A stretch of 64,000 nt of DNA from positions 1 to 64,000 of the forward strand of contig CAIXAE010000023.1 in NCBI GenBank assembly GCA_903917345.1, written 5' to 3'. The notes under the pieces are model-generated. The model did not search any database and was not told where the DNA came from. It saw nothing but the letters and a program-made list of their open reading frames with translations. Position numbers and translations under genes: made by a program. Positions 34,194 through 42,703 of the stretch are shown here, piece after piece (position 1 is the first letter of the stretch; every line of letters begins with the position of its first letter). This DNA comes from an uncultured Methylococcaceae bacterium. Its GTDB lineage: Bacteria > Pseudomonadota > Gammaproteobacteria > Methylococcales > Methylomonadaceae.

Positions 34194-34227
34194 CAATAAA
34201 AAAGGTGGTTATGAAATCATAACCACC
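34194..34227 (-). terminator. Rho-independent terminator after tal
   Basis: On minus: GGTGGTTATGA, two-base loop, TCATAACCACC, then TTTTTTATT. Perfect 11-bp stem at 34204-34227 with the T-run at 34195-34203. It lies between tal and fba, 18 bases after the tal stop. Confidence 0.88.
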
Positions 34228-34245
34228 ATTATTGATTGCTTAAGA

Positions 34246-35232
34246 TTAGCCTTCTAAGCTAGCTAAACGATTTGCAAGTAATTCTTCTAGTGCTTCTAAA
34301 GCTGTTGCGAAGCCGCTGATGCCTTCTGCCAATTTGTCAGTAGCCATACGGTTTGCAGCGTGCATGCTTTCAAATGTTGCTTTATCAATTGATAGTTTTT
34401 CAATAGATAAACTTGCAGCGTTTTCTGGATCCAATTTACGTGGTAATTCACCTTCAGTCGCTTGTAGTTCTGCTAATAAAGAAGGAGCAATGGTTAATAA
34501 GTCGCTACCCGCTAGTTCAGTGATTTCACCTACGTTACGGAAGCTTGCGCCCATAACTTCAGTTTTGTAACCGAATTTTTTGTAGTAGTTATAGATTTCA
34601 GTAACAGAAACAACACCTGGATCTTCAGCAGGAGCATAAGATTCTTTACCAGTATCTTTTTTGTACCAGTCAAGAATACGACCTACGAAAGGTGAGATCA
34701 ATGTGATGCCGTTTTCAGCACATGCAACCGCTTGGTGTAAGCCAAACAATAAAGTTAAGTTAGTGTGAATGCCTTCTTTTTCTAATACTGCAGCCGCTTG
34801 AATCCCTTCCCAAGTTGCAGCAATTTTGATTAAGATACGGTCACGTGATACGTTAGCTGCTTCGTATTGAGCAATTAAATCACGACCTTTGGCTATAGTA
34901 GCATCAGTGTCGAACGATAGGCGCGCATCAACTTCAGTTGAAACACGACCAGGAATGATTTCAAGAATTTTTAGACCGAAAGAAACAGCTAGACGATCAA
35001 AGGCTAAGGTAACAACTTCTGCAGCAGATGCAGCTGCACCTAAAGTTTCACGCGCAGCTTTTAAAGTATCATCAACGATACCTTGGTATTGTGGCATTTG
35101 AGCAGCAGCAGTAATCAAAGATGGATTAGTTGTCGCATCACGTGGAGTAAAAGTTTCAATCGCCTGAATGTCGCCAGTATCAGCAACAACCACTGTTACT
35201 TCTTTTAATTGTTCTAGTAAGTTTTTTCCCAT
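34246..35232 (-). CDS. tal: Transaldolase
   Basis: 328 residues (E. coli TalB has 317). Moves a three-carbon unit between sugar phosphates in the pentose-phosphate and RuMP rearrangements. The Schiff-base lysine lies in [16 protein letters not shown] (about K135). [20 protein letters not shown] near the N-terminus and [30 protein letters not shown] complete the family pattern. Preceded on the transcript by the two repeat-protein genes and a hairpin. Confidence 0.95.
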   Translation of the reverse strand: MGKNLLEQLKEVTVVVADTGDIQAIETFTPRDATTNPSLITAAAQMPQYQGIVDDTLKAARETLGAAASAAEVVTLAFDRLAVSFGLKILEIIPGRVSTEVDARLSFDTDATIAKGRDLIAQYEAANVSRDRILIKIAATWEGIQAAAVLEKEGIHTNLTLLFGLHQAVACAENGITLISPFVGRILDWYKKDTGKESYAPAEDPGVVSVTEIYNYYKKFGYKTEVMGASFRNVGEITELAGSDLLTIAPSLLAELQATEGELPRKLDPENAASLSIEKLSIDKATFESMHAANRMATDKLAEGISGFATALEALEELLANRLASLEG

Positions 35233-35342
35233 GAGAGGTACCTATTTAAGTTGAAATTAAAAAATTATTTAACGGTTATACGTAATGGTATAAGCAATGT
35301 TGAGTTAGGCGGGTGTTGTTGTTTTTATGAGCCTAAATTAGA

Positions 35343-35380
35343 GAGAAATAGGCCTTAATTTTAATTAATGCCTATTTCTC
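35343..35380 (-). terminator. 11-bp stem-loop after the repeat-protein genes
   Basis: GAGAAATAGGC (35343-35353) with GCCTATTTCTC (35370-35380), perfect. On minus it is followed by only a moderately T-rich tail (TCTAATTT), so termination may be partial and some read-through into tal is possible. Confidence 0.65.
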
Positions 35381-35388
35381 AGAGGTTT

Positions 35389-36183
35389 TTAAGCTTGAAG
35401 ACGCATGTATTTTTCAACACTTGTTTCAATTACAGCAGGTTGTTTTCGTTCATTTAATGCTTGTCTAGCCATATACTTAGCAACGTTACTAAGCTGTGGC
35501 TGCTTAGCTTGTTCATCTAAATATTTAGCGACACCTGTTAAAGCAACTTCTGGAATTACTAATTTAGCAGCCAAAGCGGATATTGCTTCTTGTTTAGCCA
35601 TATATCTAGCAACTCTACTAGGCTGTGGCAAACTTTCTTGAATTTCAAGATACTTAGCAACGCCAGATAAACTAGGTTTAACTGTTTTAGGTGTTAAAGC
35701 AGATATTGCCGCTTGTTTAGCTAGATATTTAGCAACATTACTGGGTTGGGGTTGATTTGCTTGCGCTTTTAAATATTTGGCAACACCTGATAACTCAGGT
35801 GTTGGTTTCAATGTTTTTAAATATTTTTCAACGCCAGTCGCTTCAGGAATACCCAATAGCTGATTTTTTTGTTTCTCTGCAATGTTCTGTCTTAAAACAT
35901 ATTTACTAACTCCACTTGTTGGAGCTTTGTCTAGGCCTTCTAAATATTTCTCTACACCACTTAGTGGTTGCAACGTTTGATCAGATTCTGATATTTCAGT
36001 TAACAATAAAGCATTTTGATGATCTAAATATTTTGCTACCCCTGTTTTCCCTGATTCATCAGCAGTATAAACAGGATAGTTTGCTTCAGTTTTATAAATG
36101 TTCTCAGATTTGGACTGATTCAAGAAAAAGAACAAGCCTGCTATAGCAGGGAAAAAAAAACCATTTGAGTTTTCCTTGTTCAT
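35389..36183 (-). CDS. Multivalent [ST]xVxKY[LMVI]-repeat protein, possible scaffold
   Basis: 264 residues from the ATG at 36183, chosen because a GAGG site precedes it and it lies one base after the stop of the upstream gene; an in-frame start at 36216 would overlap that gene. After a hydrophobic stretch (FFFPAIAGLFFFLNQ, 9-23) there are eleven copies of a seven-residue motif, [ST]xVxKY[LMVI], at residues 47, 75, 90, 116, 132, 148, 173, 189, 216, 232 and 254. Linkers are rich in Q, P, A, K and probably flexible. Spacing of about 16 and 25-28 alternates, giving a ~42-residue supermodule repeated three times. No cysteine or enzyme motif. I know no named family. It lies among RuMP genes. Confidence 0.8.
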   Translation of the reverse strand: MNKENSNGFFFPAIAGLFFFLNQSKSENIYKTEANYPVYTADESGKTGVAKYLDHQNALLLTEISESDQTLQPLSGVEKYLEGLDKAPTSGVSKYVLRQNIAEKQKNQLLGIPEATGVEKYLKTLKPTPELSGVAKYLKAQANQPQPSNVAKYLAKQAAISALTPKTVKPSLSGVAKYLEIQESLPQPSRVARYMAKQEAISALAAKLVIPEVALTGVAKYLDEQAKQPQLSNVAKYMARQALNERKQPAVIETSVEKYMRLQA

Positions 36184-36184
36184 T

Positions 36185-36889
36185 TTAGCCTCTATCGCGC
36201 ACGTATTTATCAACACCAGTTACCGCTTTTGCAGAACTTTGTTGTGGTTGATTTGCTACATATTTATCAACACCGGTAAGTTTAGTAGATTCACTTACTT
36301 TTTCTTGGGTGTTAATGTATCTAGAAACACCTGTTCCAGTGATCTTATGCAAATATTTAGCAACACCTGTGTTTACAGCGTAAGATTTAGTTGTATTAGC
36401 AGTCCCACTATTTTGTGTTTTAGCAGAACTTGATTTTTTAACTAAAAAGAAACCAGCTAATCCAAGACCTAATAAACCCAATATATAAGTTGTCATAGTG
36501 GAGCTTTCTTCTTTTGTAGCTGATGCTGCCGGCGTATCTACTTCAATTACACTAGTACTTGATTGGACTTTAACAGGCGATGGTTTTAGAGCTGCTGCTG
36601 ATGGTTTGTAGTTTGTATCGTGATACAAGACTTCAGGTTTAAAATCAGCTGCAGGATATTTTGAATCAGCTTCTGTACTAGCGCTTGCTGAAACTTTAGC
36701 TACAGGCGCGGTTGCTTTAGCAGGAGCATTTTTTGGTGCTTCTTTAGCTATGTAATCACTGTTTTGGTATAAAACTTCTGGTTGGAAGTCTGCAGCAGGG
36801 TACTGTTGGTCTGCACATACAACGGTACTTGATAATAGTAATACCGCTAATGAACCTTTGGTTAAATTATTCTTTTTCACGTTGCTCAC
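36185..36889 (-). CDS. Membrane protein with two periplasmic YPAADF repeats and four VxKY-type motifs
   Basis: 234 residues in four parts. Signal peptide 1-26 (ends VVCA). Residues 30-95 hold two copies of a YPAADFxPEVLYxx(S/T)xY element, at 30 and 78. A low-complexity A/S/K/P stretch follows. A single membrane helix (133-150, TYILGLLGLGLAGFFLVKK) ends in lysines. The tail has four motifs (TGVAKYL 174, TGVSRYI 186, TGVDKYV 205, TGVDKYV 224) like those of the next protein. If the signal is cleaved, the YPAADF part is periplasmic and the tail cytoplasmic. One base separates its stop from the next ATG. An anchor for the second protein is my inference. No named family known to me. Confidence 0.8.
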   Translation of the reverse strand: MSNVKKNNLTKGSLAVLLLSSTVVCADQQYPAADFQPEVLYQNSDYIAKEAPKNAPAKATAPVAKVSASASTEADSKYPAADFKPEVLYHDTNYKPSAAALKPSPVKVQSSTSVIEVDTPAASATKEESSTMTTYILGLLGLGLAGFFLVKKSSSAKTQNSGTANTTKSYAVNTGVAKYLHKITGTGVSRYINTQEKVSESTKLTGVDKYVANQPQQSSAKAVTGVDKYVRDRG

Positions 36890-36912
36890 CTAAAAGTCGT
36901 AAGAAGTGGTTT

Positions 36913-36957
36913 GATATTCCCTCATTATTGTTTTTTATAAAATAACGAGGCAATATC
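36913..36957 (-). repeat. Long imperfect palindrome between tkt and the repeat-protein genes
   Basis: GATATT-CTCATTATT pairs with AATAACGAG-AATATC, the arms interrupted by two-base bulges and with one G-U pair. The loop is AT-only (GTTTTTTATAA). It lies 34 bases after the tkt stop and 24 bases before the next start on minus. It may terminate tkt partly or protect either message. Confidence 0.6.
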
Positions 36958-36990
36958 TCTCCAAATTTAATGTGTATAACTACTCTATAT

Positions 36991-38985
36991 TTAAAGTACT
37001 GCTTCTACGTGCTTAATTACATTTTCAACGGTGAAGCCAAATTCTTTGAAAAGTAATCCAGCAGGTGCAGATTCGCCAAATCGATCAAGTCCTACAACTT
37101 TACCGTTGGTGCCCACATATTTCCACCATAGATCAGTAACACCCGCTTCAACAGCTACGCGTTTTGTAACAGCAGAAGGAAGAACAGATTCACGATATGC
37201 AACATCTTGTGCATCGAAAATGTTAGTCGATGGCATAGAAACTACACGTATATTTTTACCAGCCGCTCTTAACTCATCAGCTGCTTTTAAAGCAAGTTCA
37301 ACTTCAGAGCCTGTCGCAATAATTATTGCATCTGGTTGGCCTTCGCTATCACTTAATACATAGCCACCACGTGAGATATTAGCAATTTGTGCATCAGTAC
37401 GTGGAACATGTGGTAAGTTTTGACGAGAGAAGACCAAAATAGAAGGTCCATCTTGTCTTTCAAACGCTGTTTTCCAAGAAATAGTGGTTTCAACCGCATC
37501 ACATGGACGCCAAACTTGAATACCTGGAATTAGTCGTAATGTTGCTGTTTGTTCAATAGGTTGATGAGTTGGGCCATCTTCACCTAGACCGATAGAGTCA
37601 TGAGTGTAAACAAAGATAGATCTAATCTTCATCAAAGATGCCATACGTAATGCATTTCTAGCATATTCTGAGAACATTAAGAATGTTGCGCCGAATGGAA
37701 TTAATCCACCATGTAAAGCAACACCATTCATAATAGCAGACATACCAAATTCACGTACGCCGTAGTTGATGTAGTTAGCATCTGGCTTATCAGCTCGCAT
37801 AGGTCTGTAAGTTGACCATTCAGTCATGTTTGAACAGCCCAAATCAGCTGAACCACCAAAGATTTCAGGTAAAATTTTAGCAAAACCTTCAATAGCTGCT
37901 AATGAAGATAAACGAGTTGCAGTTGTTTTCTCTTCTGCAACAACTGATTTTACAAAGGTATCGGCTTTTTCTTTCCAATCACTCGGTAATTCACCTGCAA
38001 TACGACGTTGATATTCTGACGCTAATTCAGGATAAGCGGCTTGATAAGCTGCAAATTTTGCATTCCAAGTACTTTCTGCATGAGCGCCTTTTGCCTTTGC
38101 GTCCCAAGCTCCGTAAACGTCAGCAGGAATAACGAAAGCTTCATGATCCCAACCTAAAGCAGCTTTAGTTAAATCAATTTCATCTTGACCTAAGGCTGCA
38201 CCATGACATGCATGACTACCAGACTTATTTGGTGAGCCAAAACCAATAATAGTTTTGCAGCAGATTAAAGTAGGTTTATCCGATACTGATTTTGCTGACT
38301 TAATTGCATTTGAAATAGCCACAGGGTCGTGACCATCAACATCAGCAATTACATGCCAGCCATACGCTTCAAAGCGTAGTGGTGTATTGTCAGTAAACCA
38401 ACCTTCAACGTGACCGTCAATAGAAATTCCATTGTCGTCCCAGAAAGCGATTAATTTACCTAAACCCAAAGTACCTGCTAAGGAACATGCCTCATGTGAA
38501 ATACCTTCCATCAAACAACCATCGCCTAAAAACGCGTAGGTGTTATGATCGACAATTTCGTGTCCATCTCTGTTAAATTGACCTGCCAATGCTTTTTCTG
38601 CAATAGCCATACCTACAGCATTAGTGATGCCTTGACCTAAAGGACCTGTTGTTGTTTCAACACCTTCGGTGTAACCATATTCTGGATGACCCGGAGTTTT
38701 TGAGTGCAGTTGTCTGAATTTTTTAAGTTCTTCGATAGGTAGGTCATAACCAGCTAGGTGCAATAATGAATAGATCAACATAGATCCGTGACCATTAGAT
38801 AGCACGAAACGATCCCGATTAGACCATTTTGGATTTGTAGGATTGTGGCTTAAGAAATCATTCCACAAAACTTCGGCTATGTCAGCCATTCCCATTGGTG
38901 CACCTGGATGTCCAGAGTTTGCTTTTTGAACGGCATCCATGCTCAAAGCGCGTATGGCGTTCGCTAATTCTCGGCGCGAAGTCAT
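36991..38985 (-). CDS. tkt: Transketolase
   Basis: 664 residues (E. coli TktA 663). Thiamine-diphosphate enzyme moving two-carbon units in the RuMP rearrangement. N-terminal [19 protein letters not shown], ThDP motif GDGCLMEG...[11 protein letters not shown] (about 155-190), the pyrimidine-domain segment [13 protein letters not shown] and [16 protein letters not shown] are all in place. Good AAGGAG ribosome site. It sits between the hps-phi pair and the repeat-protein genes, all in the same direction. Confidence 0.96.
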   Translation of the reverse strand: MTSRRELANAIRALSMDAVQKANSGHPGAPMGMADIAEVLWNDFLSHNPTNPKWSNRDRFVLSNGHGSMLIYSLLHLAGYDLPIEELKKFRQLHSKTPGHPEYGYTEGVETTTGPLGQGITNAVGMAIAEKALAGQFNRDGHEIVDHNTYAFLGDGCLMEGISHEACSLAGTLGLGKLIAFWDDNGISIDGHVEGWFTDNTPLRFEAYGWHVIADVDGHDPVAISNAIKSAKSVSDKPTLICCKTIIGFGSPNKSGSHACHGAALGQDEIDLTKAALGWDHEAFVIPADVYGAWDAKAKGAHAESTWNAKFAAYQAAYPELASEYQRRIAGELPSDWKEKADTFVKSVVAEEKTTATRLSSLAAIEGFAKILPEIFGGSADLGCSNMTEWSTYRPMRADKPDANYINYGVREFGMSAIMNGVALHGGLIPFGATFLMFSEYARNALRMASLMKIRSIFVYTHDSIGLGEDGPTHQPIEQTATLRLIPGIQVWRPCDAVETTISWKTAFERQDGPSILVFSRQNLPHVPRTDAQIANISRGGYVLSDSEGQPDAIIIATGSEVELALKAADELRAAGKNIRVVSMPSTNIFDAQDVAYRESVLPSAVTKRVAVEAGVTDLWWKYVGTNGKVVGLDRFGESAPAGLLFKEFGFTVENVIKHVEAVL

Positions 38986-39090
38986 ATTATTCTCCTTTAT
39001 TATTTTTATATATTATGTTTAGTGACTTCTATCAGCTTAAGCGATCTTGTCACGAAAATTCTTTAAATTGCTATTCTTATAATACAAACA

Positions 39091-39118
39091 AGAACGAGTG
39101 GCATAAGCCACTCGTTCT
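39091..39118. terminator. Terminator after hps-phi
   Basis: AGAACGAGTGGC (39091-39102), loop ATAA, GCCACTCGTTCT (39107-39118). On minus it is followed by TGTTTGTATT, on plus by TTTTGTTTTTATT. It ends the hps-phi message, 8 bases after the phi stop, before tkt. Confidence 0.88.
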
Positions 39119-39125
39119 TTTGTTT

Positions 39126-39659
39126 TTATTCTAAATTAGCGTGTCTTTCTCTCATTATTTCTTCAGGAATTCCTTTTTCATGAATAATATGAGAAATAGT
39201 AGCTTCCAAAAATAACAATGTTGATAGCTCAAATACCGTACCCATTGGCATGCCATATACTTTACCGTATTGATCACTTTTGCCAATTTGAAATACACCG
39301 TCAGCCATGTCACCTATTGTTGACTCGCCTTTAGCTGAAATCAGTACAATTTTGGCGCCTACTTTTTTTGCGCTTTTAGTGAATGCTATTAGTTGCTCTG
39401 TCTCTCCAGATCCAGAGATTATAATTAACAAATCACCATTTTTAATGCTTGGTGTAACAATTTCACCTACTACGCTGACATCATAGCCGCCGTGCACTAA
39501 TCTCATTGCAAAAAAATTACCGACTAATTTCGAACGACCTGCACCCGCAATATAAATGCGTTTTGCACCATCGAGTAATTCGGTCAGCTTTGCATCATAC
39601 GTATCATCTGTAGCTTCAAGAATACCTGAAATCTTGTCTATGATAAGTTGCTGATGCAT
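39126..39659 (-). CDS. phi: 6-phospho-3-hexuloisomerase
   Basis: 177 residues, a single SIS sugar-isomerase domain. Converts hexulose-6-phosphate to fructose-6-phosphate, the second step of formaldehyde fixation. Signature pieces: YIAGAGRSKLVGNFFAMRLVHGG (about 35-57), IISGSGETEQLIAFTK, and the C-terminal GIPEEIMRERHANLE. Starts one base after the hps stop, so the two are translated as a unit and are produced in step. Transcript ends at the hairpin at 39091. Confidence 0.96.
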   Translation of the reverse strand: MHQQLIIDKISGILEATDDTYDAKLTELLDGAKRIYIAGAGRSKLVGNFFAMRLVHGGYDVSVVGEIVTPSIKNGDLLIIISGSGETEQLIAFTKSAKKVGAKIVLISAKGESTIGDMADGVFQIGKSDQYGKVYGMPMGTVFELSTLLFLEATISHIIHEKGIPEEIMRERHANLE

Positions 39660-39660
39660 A

Positions 39661-40302
39661 TTATACCGCGTCTACTAATTCACGAATTTCACGAGCTGCG
39701 TCAGCAGGAGAAGCAGCGCCATAGATTGCTGCGCCAACAACGATGATGTTTGCACCTGCTCTTACTACGTCTTGTACAGTTGATGGTTTAATGCCGCCAG
39801 CAACAGAAATACGTACTGGTAAACCTAAAGCAGCAATAGCATTTAAATCAGCAAATGGAGTGTGTCCTGCTGCTTGAGCGTCAAGACCTGTGTGGATGCC
39901 CATGATTTGAGCGCCAGCTTCAGCAGTTGCTCTTGCACAAGCTACTTTGTCTTCAACGTTAATTAAGTCAATTTGAGCTTCTGCGCCGTGTGCGTTAGCC
40001 GCTTTGATAACACCTTGGCAAGTTGCTAAACCAGATACGCCCAATACTGTAACGATATCTGCGCCAGCTGCGTAAAAAGGAGTTGCCTCGTACTCGCCAG
40101 CATCCATAGTTTTTAAGTCAACTAAAAGTAATTTTTCAGGGAATTTTGCTCTTAACTCTCTTACTAAGTTGATGCCGTTGTGTTTAATGCATGGAGTTCC
40201 AATTTCGAAAATATCAACATAAGGTGCTACTAAAGTAGCTAAGCCAACTGTTGCGTCGAAATCTAGTGAATCTAATGCCATTTGAATTAATGGTTTTGCC
40301 AT
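39661..40302 (-). CDS. hps: 3-hexulose-6-phosphate synthase
   Basis: 213 residues, TIM barrel of the orotidine-phosphate decarboxylase superfamily. Condenses formaldehyde with ribulose 5-phosphate, the entry step of the RuMP cycle. Conserved PLIQMALDSLDFD at the start, the catalytic VDLKTMDAGEYEA (D-x-K-x-x-D, about 60-65), GIHTGLDAQAAG and SVAGGIKPSTV. Free-standing, not fused to phi as in some archaea. AGGAG-poor site (CGGAG at 40310-40314 on minus). Promoter candidate 66 bases upstream. Confidence 0.97.
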   Translation of the reverse strand: MAKPLIQMALDSLDFDATVGLATLVAPYVDIFEIGTPCIKHNGINLVRELRAKFPEKLLLVDLKTMDAGEYEATPFYAAGADIVTVLGVSGLATCQGVIKAANAHGAEAQIDLINVEDKVACARATAEAGAQIMGIHTGLDAQAAGHTPFADLNAIAALGLPVRISVAGGIKPSTVQDVVRAGANIIVVGAAIYGAASPADAAREIRELVDAV

Positions 40303-40367
40303 GATATGTGCTCCGAAGGGTTTTATTAATAGTTATAGTTGGTTACATACTTGTTTTGCGGACATAA

Positions 40368-40396
40368 CTGTAAAGTAGAATGGGGACGCATGTCAA
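40368..40396 (-). promoter_or_regulatory. Candidate hps-phi promoter
   Basis: On minus, TTGACA (40391-40396), 17 bases, TTACAG (40368-40373), about 66 bases before the hps ATG. The -35 is perfect; the -10 is weak, which fits a need for activation. The rest of the gap to tatD (40409-40581) is AT-rich with no gene. Confidence 0.5.
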
Positions 40397-40408
40397 TGCT
40401 ATTTGACA
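40391..40408. promoter_or_regulatory. Inverted repeat TGTCAA-N6-TTGACA over the hps -35 box
   Basis: Perfect 6-bp arms with a six-base centre; one arm is the -35 itself. A candidate operator or the mirror of two divergent -35 boxes. No regulator gene is adjacent. Confidence 0.45.
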
Positions 40409-40581
40409 CAGATCTACAACGCCTTAATCAGCATGTCCGTAAAATGCAGTCAATTATAATATAAAACAATAGATTAATTGTCGATTATTTATTTTCTATA
40501 TTTTTATTATTTTATTATCGTTATTTTATGGGTAATATGTGACAATCCCTAATCGTATAAATATTAAGAGTTTTTTGCCTT

Positions 40582-41358
40582 TTAGGCATTTAGCTTGAAT
40601 AATTCGTAAAAATTATTTGTGGTTGATTCTGCAATATTATCGATTGACACGCTTCTTATAGTGGCTAATTGTTCTGCAACATATTTCACATAAAGTGGAT
40701 AATTTGGTTTGCCTCTAAATGGAATAGGTGCAAGATAAGGAGAGTCCGTTTCTATTAATATTCTATTGGCGGGCATCTTTTTTGCAACCTCCTTAATAGT
40801 ATCCGTCTTATTAAAAGTAACAATCCCTGAAAAAGATATGTAAAAGTTCATATCCATTGCCGCTTTTGCAAAATTCCAGTCTTCCGTAAAACAGTGGATA
40901 ACACCACCTACTTGTTCTGCGTTCTCTTCTTTTAATATTTTTAGAGTATCGACTTTGGCTTCTCTTGTATGAATGATAATTGGTTTGCTTAGAGCTTTAG
41001 CTACTTCAATATGATCTCTAAATCGTTGTTTTTGCCATTCAAGGTTTCCTTCACTCCGAAAGTAATCTAATCCAGTTTCACCAATACCAACAACTTTGCT
41101 GCTATTAGCAAAATTAATTAGTTCATCTATACTTGGGTTTACTCCTTCTTGAGCATTAGGATGCACTCCAACAGTAACTGAGATGTTTTTATAATCTTCA
41201 ACTAAACTCAGCATCTTCGGGTAAGTTTCTAGATCGATTGAAATACAGAGGAGATGCTCGATTTGTTTTGCCTTTACATCAAGCATGAAATTATTGAAAT
41301 CATTTTCATACGGTTTTAGATCAATACGATCAAGATGGCAGTGTGAGTCAATTAACAT
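40582..41358 (-). CDS. tatD: TatD-family deoxyribonuclease (YcfH-like)
   Basis: 258 residues, metal-dependent TIM-barrel hydrolase. Metal ligands: DSHCHLD (H6, H8), GIGETGLDYFR, IIHTREA, GVIHCFTED and TDSPYLAP. Family members act as 3'-5' DNases or D-amino acid-tRNA/peptide quality enzymes. Last gene of the long fab-tmk-holB-pilZ-tatD operon, 14 bases after pilZ. A small TGCC/GGCA hairpin after the stop has no T-run. Confidence 0.92.
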   Translation of the reverse strand: MLIDSHCHLDRIDLKPYENDFNNFMLDVKAKQIEHLLCISIDLETYPKMLSLVEDYKNISVTVGVHPNAQEGVNPSIDELINFANSSKVVGIGETGLDYFRSEGNLEWQKQRFRDHIEVAKALSKPIIIHTREAKVDTLKILKEENAEQVGGVIHCFTEDWNFAKAAMDMNFYISFSGIVTFNKTDTIKEVAKKMPANRILIETDSPYLAPIPFRGKPNYPLYVKYVAEQLATIRSVSIDNIAESTTNNFYELFKLNA

Positions 41359-41372
41359 GTTCTTATATTAAA

Positions 41373-41741
41373 TTATAAATGTTGGTCTTTTAGCTTTAAG
41401 TTATTGTCAAAGTGACTTTCTATGCTAGCTTTTGTTTCGCCATTATCTTCTTTCATAAACTGGATACCAATTCCACAAGTTTTCTGATTTTCTGATTTTA
41501 CAGGTGTTTTCCAGATTACTTTACCTAAAAAGCTTAATTCGGCTAGTTCACCAAATATCTTAAGTCTTACGTTTAATAGTTCACCCATTTTGAAGTTTTG
41601 GGTGGTTGGTATCAATATCCCTCCATTGCGTATAAAAGGCATATAAGCAGCATACAATTCGTCTAGGTCTTTAATTATTATTTTTAATGGATCATCTATC
41701 GACATAGACATTAATTCTGATGTTGATTGAGTGAATGCCAT
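41373..41741 (-). CDS. pilZ: PilZ domain protein
   Basis: 122 residues, the classical single-domain PilZ that follows holB in gammaproteobacteria. Core segments LKIIIKDLDELYAAYMPFIRNGG, GILIPT and GIGIQFM. This PilZ lineage lacks the N-terminal RxxxR needed for c-di-GMP binding and acts in type IV pilus assembly through protein contacts. From the ATG at 41741 it overlaps holB by 31 bases; later ATGs at 41711 and 41705 would shorten the overlap, but the length of relatives supports the first. Confidence 0.9.
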   Translation of the reverse strand: MAFTQSTSELMSMSIDDPLKIIIKDLDELYAAYMPFIRNGGILIPTTQNFKMGELLNVRLKIFGELAELSFLGKVIWKTPVKSENQKTCGIGIQFMKEDNGETKASIESHFDNNLKLKDQHL

Positions 41742-42703
41742 TTTATTAATATTTCTTCTAGTATGGATTGTTTATTAATTTGCGTGTCAGCTCTTTGTTT
41801 GCTTAATAAGACCAAGTCATATAGTTCAAAAATGTCTTTCAGTCTTGTTTTGGTCGCAAGATATATTAATGATTTTTGTAAATCTGGGTTGTGTAAAGTA
41901 TGTGAGTTTGTTTGGTAATTACATTTAATAATGTCTGTGATCCAAGTAGTTATCCAATTGATTATAGGTGACGATTGAAGCTTATGCCAATTTTCTGCAA
42001 TAACTATAGGATGTTGCGCTAGTCTTGCGATTTCTAACCACGCGTTAAAACACTCATTGCGCAAAGGTAACATTTCATTGTTACTGAACTCTAGCGCTTG
42101 AAATGGTGATCGTTGCGTAATGTGATATAACGATTCTGCCTCAGTTATTGATAGTTTCGGATTTTGAATTATTAACCAATCAATCACTTTTTTCTGATCA
42201 GGCTGTGGAATGTTTATCCTTTGGCAACGACTTAGTATAGTTGCAGGTATATTTGATGGGTTATTACTAACTAATATTATGCTCGTTTTTTCGGAGGGTT
42301 CTTCTAGGCATTTTAAGAAGGCATTGGCTGACGAGTTATTTAATTGTTCTGCAGGATGAATTATTACAACTCGATGAGTATCAAATTGTCTTTTTAAGGT
42401 TAGCTGAGTTAATAAATTGCGGATTTGTCCTATTGCAATGGCTTTTCCAAATTCTTCTGTTGTTATTCTGATGAAATCAGGGTGTGATTCTGCTTCAATT
42501 AATATACATGGTGCACAGTTTCCACAATTTATTCCGTTATCATTTGGTTTTAGACAAAGCAAGGAATAGGCGAATTTTTCTGCTAAGTTTAATTTTCCAA
42601 GACCATTTGCACCTGAGATGAGCAAGGCTTGAGGAATACGATTTTGATTTTTATATTGGTATAACTGTTGCCACTGATCAAACTGCCAAGGTAGTAATGT
42701 CAT
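41711..42703 (-). CDS. holB: HolB, DNA polymerase III delta' subunit
   Basis: 330 residues of the clamp-loader AAA+ fold. P-loop-like ISGANGLGKLNLAEKF (about 29-43) has GKL instead of GKS/T, as expected for the delta' subunit, which does not hydrolyse ATP. The zinc finger is visible: CLKP...CGNCAPC (about 50-66). HRVVIIHPAEQLNNSSANAFLKCLEEP is the usual Walker B/SRC-preceding region. Four-base overlap with tmk upstream and overlap with pilZ downstream. Confidence 0.93.
   Translation of the reverse strand: MTLLPWQFDQWQQLYQYKNQNRIPQALLISGANGLGKLNLAEKFAYSLLCLKPNDNGINCGNCAPCILIEAESHPDFIRITTEEFGKAIAIGQIRNLLTQLTLKRQFDTHRVVIIHPAEQLNNSSANAFLKCLEEPSEKTSIILVSNNPSNIPATILSRCQRINIPQPDQKKVIDWLIIQNPKLSITEAESLYHITQRSPFQALEFSNNEMLPLRNECFNAWLEIARLAQHPIVIAENWHKLQSSPIINWITTWITDIIKCNYQTNSHTLHNPDLQKSLIYLATKTRLKDIFELYDLVLLSKQRADTQINKQSILEEILIKWHSLNQHQN

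Noticed and set aside
36181-36216. Start of the 11-motif protein at 36216
   Set aside because: It would overlap the end of the upstream gene by 32 bases and add a stretch without a ribosome site; the ATG at 36183 directly follows the upstream stop behind GAGG.
40560-40600. Terminator after tatD
   Set aside because: The TGCC/GGCA stem is only 4 bp and is followed by A-runs, not T-runs, on the relevant strand.
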